A stretch of 53,587 nt of DNA from an uncultured Collinsella sp. (GTDB lineage Bacteria > Actinomycetota > Coriobacteriia > Coriobacteriales > Coriobacteriaceae). The DNA is taken from positions 1 to 53,587 of the forward strand of contig USHA01000004.1 of assembly GCA_900554325.1 (NCBI GenBank). Reading direction: 5' to 3'. A program made the position numbers and the translations under genes. Under the pieces are notes generated by a model that worked only from the letters and a program-made list of their open reading frames with translations, had not been told where the DNA came from and searched no databases. Shown piece by piece: positions 1 through 7,810 of this stretch (position 1 is the stretch's first letter; the number at the start of each line of letters is the position of its first letter).

Positions 1-125
1 GATTCGGTCGCACGGAGAGCATTTTCCAGTTGACAAAACTATAGGAACACCCCCCATGCGCCGTATACTCTGTCTGAATGTGAAAGCGGCTTGACGCGTT
101 GCCAGGCGTAGGGGAGGGTGTCTCG

Positions 126-887
126 ATGAGCGTATTCGAAATTGTGTTTAGTCCGACGGGTGGAACGCGGAAGGTGTCTGGCCTTGTGGCCGGGGCACTG
201 GGCAAGAATACCGTTACCGTCGATCTGACCGATAGCGGGCTAGATTTCAGCGCTGTCTCGATGACTGAGGACGACGTGGCCGTAATCTCTGTGCCGGCGT
301 ATGCCGGTAGAATCCCGGCTGTGGTGGCTGACCGGTTGGGCATGGTGCGCGGCAACGGGGCTCGGGCTGTTTTGGTTTGTGTATACGGAAACCGCGCGTT
401 TGAGGACACGCTCGTAGAGCTGGAGGACGTTGCGAAGCATGCGGGATTCCGGGTGATCGCGGCAGTTGCGGCCATTGCAGAACATTCCATTGCGCGACAG
501 TTTGCTGCCGGTCGTCCGGATGCGCAGGATGAGGCGCAGCTCGCAGAGTTTGCGCAGCAAATTCAGCAAAAGCTGTTGGCTGAGGATGCGTCCGGGCCCT
601 CTATCCCCGGCAATCGTCCTTATAAACAAGCCGGAGGTCACCGCATGGCACCCGAGGCAACAGAGGATTGTGTCTCCTGCGGTGCATGCGCCGCGGCGTG
701 CCCCGTTTGCGCTATCGACAAGAGTGACCCCAAACGAGCAGCTGGCGAGGCGTGCATCTCCTGCATGCGCTGCATCGCCGTATGTCCGCGAGGTGCTCGC
801 AAGCTTGATTCCAACAAACTATCCGCTGTTTCCCAGATGCTGAGCAAGGTTTGCGTCGCGCGGAAGGAATGCGAGCTCTTCATCTAG
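126..887 (+). CDS. EFR1-type flavodoxin-ferredoxin fusion
   Basis: This 253-residue protein should be a cytoplasmic electron carrier. The N-terminal part resembles a flavodoxin, with an FMN-phosphate loop SPTGGTRK close to the N-terminus. The C-terminus has two 4Fe-4S motifs, CVSCGACAAACP from about residue 182 and CISCMRCIAVCP about 30 residues later. I chose ATG 126 because GGGGAGGG lies just upstream; an in-frame start at 99 lacks such a site. It ends 340 bp before the hydrogenase operon on the same strand, so it may serve as a redox partner, but that is only inferred from position. The EFR1 family has no settled physiological role. Confidence 0.85.
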   Translation: MSVFEIVFSPTGGTRKVSGLVAGALGKNTVTVDLTDSGLDFSAVSMTEDDVAVISVPAYAGRIPAVVADRLGMVRGNGARAVLVCVYGNRAFEDTLVELEDVAKHAGFRVIAAVAAIAEHSIARQFAAGRPDAQDEAQLAEFAQQIQQKLLAEDASGPSIPGNRPYKQAGGHRMAPEATEDCVSCGACAAACPVCAIDKSDPKRAAGEACISCMRCIAVCPRGARKLDSNKLSAVSQMLSKVCVARKECELFI

Positions 888-1227
888 CGCAAGTGAGATT
901 GGTGCAAACAAACCTGGCCCTTTTGCACCAAAAACGATCCGTTTTCCTCCGTTCCCAAGGGATCATGTGATCCGAAGGAGACGGAGGAAAACGGATCAAA
1001 AAGGAAAAATAGTAAGGCGCTCTTTTTCACATTGAATATTGCAATTTGGTAACGCGTTTTATCAAATATGGCATTTATCTGCGGTAATGTTCTATTTCAC
1101 CGCTGAGGGTGACATTTTATACCGCCTGCCGAACCGTATGGAGACCTCACAACTTTTTAGGTCAGTGTTGTGCGTGTAGCAATTTCGCCCGGCCTCGCCT
1201 CCGGGCTGCCATGTGAGAGGGGATCTT
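888..1227 (+). promoter_or_regulatory. Structured intergenic region / candidate leader RNA
   Basis: This 340-bp gap has no gene. It holds a TGGTGCAAA/TTTGCACCA hairpin (900-930), a perfect 17-bp inverted repeat (936-952/981-997), then AT-rich DNA. From 1081 on it is rich in possible RNA structure. GCGGT (1081-1085) can pair with ACCGC at 1099-1103 or at 1121-1125. GACCT (1143-1147) with AGGTC (1159-1163), and CACAAC (1148-1153) with GTTGTG (1167-1172), interleave as an H-type pseudoknot. GCCCGG (1187-1192) pairs with CCGGGC (1201-1206) just before the Shine-Dalgarno of the next gene. No known riboswitch consensus was recognised. Confidence 0.45.
936..997. repeat. 17-bp perfect inverted repeat
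   Basis: Arms 936-952 and 981-997 are exact reverse complements, separated by 28 bp, and begin and end with GATCC/GGATC. It lies downstream of the EFR1 gene. It could act as a transcription terminator, but only a few T/A bases follow, and relatives of its CTCCGT core occur in other gaps of the window, so it may be a dispersed intergenic element. Confidence 0.8.
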
Positions 1228-3060
1228 ATGGCTCGACTGCACGTAATGGAACGCAGCCACGCTCAGGCCGTCATGGACGACCTGCACGATGCGCTCGGAC
1301 GTCGTCTGGCGGTGAGTTCGCTCGCCCCGTGTCCCGTTGAGTTTACGGCAGCGCTCGTCAACCTGTGCTCCACCCAGAGCTGCGGCAAGTGCACGCCCTG
1401 CCGCGTGGGCCTGAGCGCGCTGAGCGATCTGCTCGCCGATGTGCTCGAGGGCCGCGCCGACGAGTCCACGCTCAATCTGATCGAGCGCACCGCCCGCACC
1501 ATCTATCTTTCGAGCGATTGCGCCATCGGTTACGAGGCCGGCGCCATGGCGCTTACGGCTATCCGCGGTTTCCGTGACGATTTTGAGCACCACATCCGCG
1601 AGCACTCCTGTGGCTTTGACCGCGAGGCCCGCGTTCCGTGCGTCTCGGGCTGCCCGGCGCACGTCGACATTCCCGGGTACATTTCGCTCGTCGAGGCCGG
1701 CCGCTATGCCGATGCCGTCAAGGTCATCCGCAAGAACAATCCGCTGCCGCTCGTCTGCGGCCTGGTGTGCGAGCATCCCTGCGAGATGCACTGCCGCCGC
1801 GGCATGGTCGACGACCCCATGAACATCCTCGCCCTCAAGCGTTTTGCCGTTGAGCACAGCGACCTCAACGACCACAAACCGCATGTAGTGGACGACACCG
1901 GTAAGCGCGTCGCCGTGATCGGCGGCGGCCCGGCCGGCCTTTCCTGCGCCTACTACCTGGCCGTGATGGGCCATAAGGTGACCATCTTTGAGCAACGTCA
2001 CCACTTGGGCGGCATGCTGCGTTACGGCATCCCCAGCTATCGTCTGCCGCGCGAGCGCTTGCAGGCCGAGATCGACTGGATTTTGAGCGCCGGTGTCGAC
2101 GTGGAGCTCGACCACTCCGTGAGCGGCGAGGAGCTCGCCCGCCTGCGCGACGAGTTCGATGCCGTCTACCTGGCCATCGGTGCCCACAGCGATAAGAAGC
2201 TTGGCCTTCCGGGCGAAGAGGCTCCCGGCGTGGAGTCGGCCGTCAAGATGCTGCGCGCCATCGGTGACGACGAACTGCCCGACCTGAGCGGCCAGCGCGT
2301 GTGCGTCATCGGCGGCGGCAACGTGGCCATGGACGTGGCACGCTCTGCCGTGCGCTGCGGTGCCGAAAAGGTGAGCATCGTCTACCGCCGTCGCATCTGC
2401 GATATGACGGCCCAGGACGCCGAGATTGCCGGCGCCCAGGCCGAGGGTTGCGAGGTTCTGGAGCTCACGGCGCCGCTCGCCATCGAGACGGGCGAAGATG
2501 GTCGCGTGAGCGGCCTGCGCGTGCAACCGCAGATTATCGGCGAGCCCCGCCGCGGTCGTCCGGCTCCGCGTGCCGCCGCTACGCCCGAGCGCGTCATCCC
2601 CTGCGAGCGCGTGTTTGTCGCCATTGGCCAGGACATCGATTCCAAGCCGTTTGAGGACATGGGCATCGCCTGCAAGTGGGGTTGCGTGGTCACCGACTCG
2701 GACGGTGCCGTGCCCAACTTCGATGGCCTCTTTAGCGGCGGCGACTGCCAGACCGGCCCCGCCACCGTCATCCGTGCCATCAACGCCGGCCGCGTGGCTT
2801 CGGCAAACATCGACCGCTATCTGGGCTTCGACCACAAGATCAAGCTCGACGTGGAGCTGCCGACCGTTCAGTTTAAGGGCAAGCACGAGTGCGGCCGCTG
2901 CGAGCTGGGTGAGCGCGAGGCCGGCGAGCGTATTCACGATTGGAATCTGGTCGAGCAGGGCCTTACCGAGGAGGAGGCGCGCCAGGAGGCAAGCCGCTGC
3001 CTGCGTTGCGACCACTTTGGTTTTGGCGCGTTCCGCGGAGGGAGGAACCTGGAATGGTAG
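1228..3060 (+). CDS. NAD(P)H/FAD oxidoreductase, NuoF C-terminal domain fused to GltD-like flavoprotein
   Basis: This 610-residue soluble flavoprotein begins with a NuoF-like iron-sulfur segment (SCGKCTPCRVG near residue 50, with a further Cys downstream). A GltD-type Cys-rich linker follows (VSGCPAHVDIPGY, then CGLVCEHPCEMHC). Next come an FAD-binding Rossmann motif (VAVIGGGPAGLS), an NAD(P)-binding motif (VCVIGGGNVAMD) and the GGDCQTGPATVIRAINAGR flavin motif. The C-terminus has two more Cys pairs. It lacks the FMN/NADH core of NuoF. ATG 1228 is preferred over GTG 1213 because AGAGGGG precedes it. Its end overlaps the hydrogenase start (ATGGTAG), so it is probably the NAD(P)H-side partner of that enzyme. 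The exact electron acceptor is not visible. Confidence 0.85.
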   Translation: MARLHVMERSHAQAVMDDLHDALGRRLAVSSLAPCPVEFTAALVNLCSTQSCGKCTPCRVGLSALSDLLADVLEGRADESTLNLIERTARTIYLSSDCAIGYEAGAMALTAIRGFRDDFEHHIREHSCGFDREARVPCVSGCPAHVDIPGYISLVEAGRYADAVKVIRKNNPLPLVCGLVCEHPCEMHCRRGMVDDPMNILALKRFAVEHSDLNDHKPHVVDDTGKRVAVIGGGPAGLSCAYYLAVMGHKVTIFEQRHHLGGMLRYGIPSYRLPRERLQAEIDWILSAGVDVELDHSVSGEELARLRDEFDAVYLAIGAHSDKKLGLPGEEAPGVESAVKMLRAIGDDELPDLSGQRVCVIGGGNVAMDVARSAVRCGAEKVSIVYRRRICDMTAQDAEIAGAQAEGCEVLELTAPLAIETGEDGRVSGLRVQPQIIGEPRRGRPAPRAAATPERVIPCERVFVAIGQDIDSKPFEDMGIACKWGCVVTDSDGAVPNFDGLFSGGDCQTGPATVIRAINAGRVASANIDRYLGFDHKIKLDVELPTVQFKGKHECGRCELGEREAGERIHDWNLVEQGLTEEEARQEASRCLRCDHFGFGAFRGGRNLEW

Positions 3061-4865
3061 AGCTCAACAACCCCACTGTCAGCGATAACACCGAAAGCGG
3101 AGCACTCAATATGGTCAAGCTCACTATCGATAATTGCGAGGTCGTGGTGCCCGAGCACACCACGATCCTGGACGCGGCCAAGTCCGTCGGCATCCAGATT
3201 CCCACCCTGTGCTACCTGCGCGATCTGAACGAGATCGGCGGCTGCCGCGTGTGCGTGGTCGAGGTTGAGGGCTGCGACCAGCTGGTTGCCGCCTGCAACA
3301 ACTACGTGCTCGATGGCATGGTGGTCCACACCAACAGCCCCAAGGCCCGCGAGGCCCGTCGCACCAACGTGCAGCTGCTGCTGTCGCAGCACGATGCGCA
3401 GTGCGCGAGCTGCGTGCGCAGTGGCAACTGCAACCTGCAGACCATCGCCAACGACCTGGGCATCTTCTACCTGCCGTATCAAAAGCATCTGGCGGGCGAG
3501 GGTTGGGACTTCGACTTTCCCATCATCCGCGAAAACGACAAGTGCATTAAATGCATGCGCTGCATCAAGGTGTGCGAGAGCGTGCAGGGGCTCGGCATTT
3601 GGGACCTGACCAACCGCGCCACGCACACCGCCGTGGGCACCCGCGGACGCGCGCCGATCGGCAAGACCGATTGCGTGGCGTGCGGCCAGTGCATCACGCA
3701 CTGCCCGACGGGTGCGCTGCGCGAGCGCGACGATACCGAGACCGTGTTCGATGCCATCGCCGATCCCGACAAGATCGTGCTGGTGCAGATCGCGCCGGCC
3801 GTGCGTAGCGCTTGGGGCGAGGAACTCGGCATTTCGCGCGAGGAGGCTACCGTCGAGCGCCTTGCCTGCGCACTGCGTCGCGTGGGCTTTGAGTACGTGT
3901 TCGACACCGATTTTTCGGCCGACCTCACCATTATGGAGGAGGGCTCCGAGCTGCTCGAGCGCCTGGGCAAGGCCGCCAAGGGCGAGGGCGATAGCCGCGC
4001 CTGGCCCATGTTTACGAGTTGCTGCCCGGGCTGGGTGCGCTTTGTGAAGGCGCGCTACCCCGAGTTCGTCGACAGCCTGTCCACGTCTAAGTCACCGCAG
4101 CAGATGTTCGGCGCCATCGCCAAGACCTACTACGCCAAGGCACTGGGTGTGGAGCCCGAGCGCCTGTTTGCGGTGTCCGTGATGCCGTGCACGGCTAAGA
4201 AAGCCGAGTGCGCGCTACCGAGCATGGTGGGCGAGGACGGTTCGCCCGACGTGGACGTTGCGCTGACGGTGCGCGAGATGGTGCGCATGATCCGCGCGAG
4301 CCACGTGAGCGTGGACACGCTGGTTGAGGAGCCGCTCGATACGCCGCTGGGCTTTGGCACAGGCGCGGGTGTGATCTTTGGCGCCACGGGCGGCGTGATG
4401 GAGGCCGCCGTGCGCTCGGCCTATTACCTGGTGACGGGCAAGAACCCCGACGCCGATTTCTTTACCGACGTGCGCGGCCTGGACGGCTGGAAGGAAGCCG
4501 TCGCCGATATCGATGGCACCAAGGTGCGCGTCGCCGTGGCACACGGGCTGGGCAATGCCGCCCGCCTGCTCGACGCAATTCGCGACGGCCGTGTGAGCTA
4601 TGACTTTGTCGAGGTCATGGCGTGCCCCGGCGGCTGCGTCGGTGGTGGCGGTCAGCCCATCCACGACGGTTGCGAGCTGGCTGCCGAGCGTGGCCAGGTG
4701 CTCTGGGGCCTCGATGCGAACGCCGAGATTCGCTTCTCGCACGAGAATCCCGATGTCCAGGCGTGCTATCGCGAGTTTTTGGGCGCGCCGCTCTCGCCGC
4801 TGGCCGAGGAGTTGCTGCATACCGACCATCATGCCTGGTCGATGCCTAACGAGGGGACGTGCTAG
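3054..4865 (+). CDS. [FeFe] hydrogenase, catalytic subunit
   Basis: This enzyme of 603 residues interconverts protons and H2. It starts with a 2Fe-2S ferredoxin domain (CYLRDLNEIGGCRVC), followed by a NuoG-type Cys-rich segment and two 4Fe-4S motifs (CIKCMRCIKVC, CVACGQCITHCP). All three H-cluster signatures are intact: TSCCPGW near residue 321, MPCTAKKAE near 376 and EVMACPGGCVGGGGQP near 519. ATG 3054 follows a strong GGAGGGAGG and overlaps the previous stop; ATG 3111 is a weaker alternative. It is co-transcribed with the upstream flavoprotein, which suggests an NAD(P)H-linked group A enzyme. No HydE, HydF or HydG maturase gene is in the window. Confidence 0.93.
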   Translation: MVELNNPTVSDNTESGALNMVKLTIDNCEVVVPEHTTILDAAKSVGIQIPTLCYLRDLNEIGGCRVCVVEVEGCDQLVAACNNYVLDGMVVHTNSPKAREARRTNVQLLLSQHDAQCASCVRSGNCNLQTIANDLGIFYLPYQKHLAGEGWDFDFPIIRENDKCIKCMRCIKVCESVQGLGIWDLTNRATHTAVGTRGRAPIGKTDCVACGQCITHCPTGALRERDDTETVFDAIADPDKIVLVQIAPAVRSAWGEELGISREEATVERLACALRRVGFEYVFDTDFSADLTIMEEGSELLERLGKAAKGEGDSRAWPMFTSCCPGWVRFVKARYPEFVDSLSTSKSPQQMFGAIAKTYYAKALGVEPERLFAVSVMPCTAKKAECALPSMVGEDGSPDVDVALTVREMVRMIRASHVSVDTLVEEPLDTPLGFGTGAGVIFGATGGVMEAAVRSAYYLVTGKNPDADFFTDVRGLDGWKEAVADIDGTKVRVAVAHGLGNAARLLDAIRDGRVSYDFVEVMACPGGCVGGGGQPIHDGCELAAERGQVLWGLDANAEIRFSHENPDVQACYREFLGAPLSPLAEELLHTDHHAWSMPNEGTC

Positions 4866-4867
4866 CG

Positions 4868-5920
4868 ATGCGCGCGTTTGATTTTGAGATGTCGCGCCGG
4901 GGGTTTGCCTCGGCGCTCGCCGCGGGCGCCCTGTCGCTTGCGCTCGCGGGCTGTGGCGGCGGGGCTGCCGGTGCCGGGTCTGCCGCGGGCTCGGCTGCCG
5001 GTGGTGCGGCGACCGCCGCGGAGCCCGTCGAGGTGCACGTCGCCTCGCTCAAGGGGCCGACCTCGATTGGCCTGGTGCAGTTTATGGACCAGGCTGCCGA
5101 TGGCGAGACGGACAATAAGTTCGACTTTGCGATCAACACTGCCGGCGACGAGATTGTGCCCAAGGTCATTCAGGGCGATATCGATATCGCCCTGGTACCC
5201 GCCAACGTGGCGAGCGTGCTCTACAACAAGACCGAGGGCGCGGTGCAGGTCATCGACATCAACACGCTGGGCGTGCTGAACGTTGTGACGGGCGACGCGA
5301 ATGTGGCCTCGTTTGGCGATCTGGCGGGCCATACCGTCTATATGACGGGCAAGGGCACCACGCCGGAGTACGTCATGAACTACTTGCTGGAGCGCGCGGG
5401 CCTGACCGGCCAGGTGGCGCTTGAGTTTAAGAGCGAGCCCACCGAGGTGCTGTCGGCGTTGCTTGTCGACCCGTCCGCCGTGGGCGTGCTGCCGGAGCCG
5501 TTCAAGACGGCGGCCATCGCCAAGAGCGAAGGCAAGCTGTCGGCGCCGGTAAGTCTGACCGATGTGTGGGATGAGCTGGCGGGTGACACGGGCTCCCGTT
5601 TGCTGACGGGCGTGACCGTGGTGCGCCGGGCCTTTGCCAAGGAACATCCCGAGGCCGTGGCGGAATTCTTGAGCTGCCATGCGGCGAGCGTTGAGGCCGT
5701 GAACGCGGCGCCGGCAGACTGGGCTCAGGCCGTGGTCGATGCGGGCATCGTCGATAACGCCGCGATTGCCGAAAAGGCGATTCCCGGGTGCATGCTCGTG
5801 TGCCAGACGGGGAAGGATATGAAGGCGGCGCTCGACGGGTATCTGCAGGTGCTGGCTGATGCGGACGCGAGCGCCGTGGGCGGCAAGCTCCCGGCCGATG
5901 ATTTCTACTACATGGAGTAG
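4868..5920 (+). CDS. ABC transporter substrate-binding lipoprotein (SsuA/NMT1-like), Tat-type signal
   Basis: A 350-residue extracytoplasmic binding protein. The N-terminus has a twin-arginine motif (SRRGFAS) followed by a hydrophobic stretch and a lipobox LALAGC, so it is predicted to be a Tat-exported lipoprotein. The mature part resembles NitT/TauT-type periplasmic binding proteins in length and pattern (DLAGHTVYMTGKGTTPEY). It starts 3 nt after the hydrogenase stop and ends 3 nt before the permease-ATPase gene, so it belongs to the same operon. The substrate cannot be read from sequence. Candidates from the family include nitrate, sulfonates, thiamine precursors and metal chelates. Confidence 0.82.
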   Translation: MRAFDFEMSRRGFASALAAGALSLALAGCGGGAAGAGSAAGSAAGGAATAAEPVEVHVASLKGPTSIGLVQFMDQAADGETDNKFDFAINTAGDEIVPKVIQGDIDIALVPANVASVLYNKTEGAVQVIDINTLGVLNVVTGDANVASFGDLAGHTVYMTGKGTTPEYVMNYLLERAGLTGQVALEFKSEPTEVLSALLVDPSAVGVLPEPFKTAAIAKSEGKLSAPVSLTDVWDELAGDTGSRLLTGVTVVRRAFAKEHPEAVAEFLSCHAASVEAVNAAPADWAQAVVDAGIVDNAAIAEKAIPGCMLVCQTGKDMKAALDGYLQVLADADASAVGGKLPADDFYYME

Positions 5921-5923
5921 CCC

Positions 5924-7303
5924 GTGCGTGTGTTTGCTCGACAAATGACAGTGCGTGTGAAGGCGGTGGCGGCAGCAGGTGCCGTTGCCGCCTTTTGGCT
6001 TGCCGTGTGGGTGCTGGTGGCGGGTCTCGTGGCGCAACCATTGATTTTGCCGGGGCCGGTCGCTGTCGTGGTGGCGTTGCTGCGGCTGGCATGTGATGCC
6101 GGGACGTGGGCGATTCTGGTGGGTTCAGGCGCACGGATCTTGGGCGGGCTGGCGCTTGCCGCGGTGTGCGGCGGCGTGATGGCGGGAGTCTCGGTGCGAT
6201 CGCTGACGTTTGCCCGCTTGGTGGCGCCGGCGCTTTCGTTTGTTAAGGCGACGCCGGTTGCCTGCGTGGTGGTCCTGCTGCTCATTTGGCTGGGGTCGGC
6301 GCGCGTGAGCATTGCCGTGGTCTTTTTGATGGCGCTGCCGGGCGTGTTTTTTTCGCTGGTTGAGGGTTTGGCACAGGTTGATCAGCCGCTGGAGCAGATG
6401 TTTCGTCTGCATGGCGTGCAGGGTTGGCGTCTGTTTTGCGCCCATACCTGGCGCGAGGTCCTGCCGTTTGTGCTTTCGTGTGCGCGTGCCGTGATCGGCA
6501 TGAGCTGGAAGGCCGGCGTGGCGGCGGAGCTCATCGGCATGGCGACGGGCACCGTGGGCGAACGCATCTATCAGGCGAAGCTTTTGATCGAGACGGCGGA
6601 CCTGCTGGCGTGGACCGTGCTGGTCGTGGCGGCATCGTGGGCATGCGAGCGCGTGCTGGTGTGGTTGCTGCGGGCTTCGGGGCCCGTGGCGTGGCGTACT
6701 GCCGTGCGGGCGCATGGGCGCGGTGGCCGCGGGCGTGCGTGCGGCTCTGCTGGCGGCGGGGCTGCTGCGGAGCTTGCGCTCGCCGTGGGCGACCGGGCGC
6801 CCTGGTCGCCGGCGCTCGACGGACTGGTGCTTCATGTGCCCGCCGGTGGACGCACCTGTGTGATGGGCGCTTCGGGCGTGGGCAAGTCGACGTTGCTTGC
6901 GCTGGTGGCGGGGGAGTGCGCACCGTGCTCCATGGTGTTTCAGGATGTGCGCCTGGTCGAGGACGCCTCTGCTTTGGATAACGTGCTGGTGTGCGCCGAT
7001 GCACGCGTGAATACCTCGAGTGCCGCTGCCTTGTTGCGCCTGCTGGTACCGGGGATCGATGTGCATGCCCGCGTGGCCGAGCTCTCGGGCGGGCAGCGCC
7101 GTCGTGTCGAGATTGCCCGAGCCCTGCTGTGTCCGGGCGGCGCAGTGATTCTGGACGAGCCCTTTACCGGTCTAGACATCGCTGCGCGCGACGCATGCAC
7201 CGAGGTCGTGCTCGACTTGCTCGACGGCCGTATGCTGTTGCTTGCCACGCACGATTCCGCTGACGCTCGGGCCCTCAATATCTCGGACATCATCACGCTC
7301 TAA
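5924..7303 (+). CDS. ABC importer permease-ATPase fusion (SsuC-SsuB type)
   Basis: A 459-residue fusion of an inner-membrane permease (residues 1-250, several membrane segments, EAA-like loop near 155-205) with an ATPase (about 280-459). The ATPase has Walker A GASGVGKST (315), Q-loop VFQD (338), signature LSGGQRRR, Walker B VILDEP and the switch His in LATHD. Only about 16 residues separate Walker A from the Q-loop, roughly 20 fewer than usual, so the nucleotide-binding domain is compact. The GTG start is supported by GGAG inside the end of the preceding gene. It should work with the adjacent lipoprotein. Separate permease and ATPase genes are the norm in this family, so the fusion is unusual. 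Confidence 0.85.
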   Translation: MRVFARQMTVRVKAVAAAGAVAAFWLAVWVLVAGLVAQPLILPGPVAVVVALLRLACDAGTWAILVGSGARILGGLALAAVCGGVMAGVSVRSLTFARLVAPALSFVKATPVACVVVLLLIWLGSARVSIAVVFLMALPGVFFSLVEGLAQVDQPLEQMFRLHGVQGWRLFCAHTWREVLPFVLSCARAVIGMSWKAGVAAELIGMATGTVGERIYQAKLLIETADLLAWTVLVVAASWACERVLVWLLRASGPVAWRTAVRAHGRGGRGRACGSAGGGAAAELALAVGDRAPWSPALDGLVLHVPAGGRTCVMGASGVGKSTLLALVAGECAPCSMVFQDVRLVEDASALDNVLVCADARVNTSSAAALLRLLVPGIDVHARVAELSGGQRRRVEIARALLCPGGAVILDEPFTGLDIAARDACTEVVLDLLDGRMLLLATHDSADARALNISDIITL

Positions 7304-7518
7304 AGACTTACTCAGCAACAAATTGATCCGTTTTTTCTCCGTCCCCATGGGGTCGGGTATGGTATTCTATCTACGGGGTAATACTTAGGAATACCAAGTA
7401 ATACCAACGCCGTAGAACAAACTCCAGATGCGGGCCAATCGGGTTGCCTTCACAGCCCGTCGCCCAGCCGCGTGGCCCGCATCCATCCGCACCACCGTCG
7501 TTTCAAGAAGGAAGCGCC
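7304..7518 (+). promoter_or_regulatory. Promoter region of dinJ-like gene with AATAC repeats
   Basis: The 215-bp gap has a CTCCGTCCCC repeat core (7337-7346). It is followed by GGTATTC (7361-7367) and its reverse complement GAATACC (7389-7395), with further AATAC units at 7380 and 7400. Antitoxins of this family often bind short palindromes upstream of their own gene, so this is a reasonable operator candidate. No clear -35/-10 pair was seen. Confidence 0.35.
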
Positions 7519-7722
7519 ATGGCAGAACACATGACCCCGGTTGTCGCGAAGGTTTTGCCCGAGGAAAAGGCGGCCTTCGCGGCGGCAACCCAGCTCGTGG
7601 GCACCACGCCGTCCAACGCCATCCGCATGTTCATCGCCGCTTTCAATCGCTGTGGCACCTTCCCGTTCGACATTTCGCCCAACGGGGCCTTTGGCGCTGC
7701 GCCCGATTCTCATCAACAATGA
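7519..7722 (+). CDS. RelB/DinJ-family antitoxin-like protein (orphan)
   Basis: A 67-residue protein with the ribbon-helix-helix layout of RelB/DinJ antitoxins: a short strand (TPVVAKVLPEEKAAFAAA) and then TTPSNAIRMFIAAFNRCGTFPFDISP. Compare the usual TPSxAINMFL...GGIPFD. ATG 7519 follows AGAAGGA. No RelE/YafQ-like toxin gene follows; the next ORF is a membrane protease 88 bp on, after a dispersed repeat. It may be a solitary regulator or the survivor of a lost toxin-antitoxin pair. It is one of only four genes here that stop at TGA. Confidence 0.7.
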   Translation: MAEHMTPVVAKVLPEEKAAFAAATQLVGTTPSNAIRMFIAAFNRCGTFPFDISPNGAFGAAPDSHQQ

Positions 7723-7735
7723 CTGTTCCAAACTG

Positions 7736-7794
7736 CCGGCACTTGGGGACGTTCTTTTTCTGCCGGCAGTTAAGGAACGTCCCTAAGTGCCGGG
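7736..7794. repeat. GGGGACGTTCTT-type dispersed repeat, inverted
   Basis: The left arm (from 7736, CCGGCACTTGGGGACGTTCT) and the right arm ending at 7793 are reverse complements with two mismatches over about 22 bp. CTGCCGGCAG lies between them. Positions 7736-7770 match the reverse complement of 32783-32817 at 33 of 35 bases. It sits directly before the ribosome binding site of the next gene. Confidence 0.85.
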
Positions 7795-7810
7795 TTTTGA
7801 GGAGGTTGGC

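Noticed and set aside
30..69. Promoter TTGACA (30-35) with TATACT (64-69) for the EFR1 gene
   Set aside because: The spacing of 28 bp is too long for a standard promoter; no -10 was found at 16-18 bp.
1081..1206. Molybdenum-cofactor or other known riboswitch in the hydrogenase leader
   Set aside because: A GC stem and GCCTCG-like bases are present but the conserved core of a known class could not be aligned.
1162..3015. 617-codon open frame on the minus strand opposite the flavoprotein gene
   Set aside because: It is the mirror of a high-GC gene with recognised domains; the peptide is Ala/His/Asp-rich without family motifs or a ribosome site.
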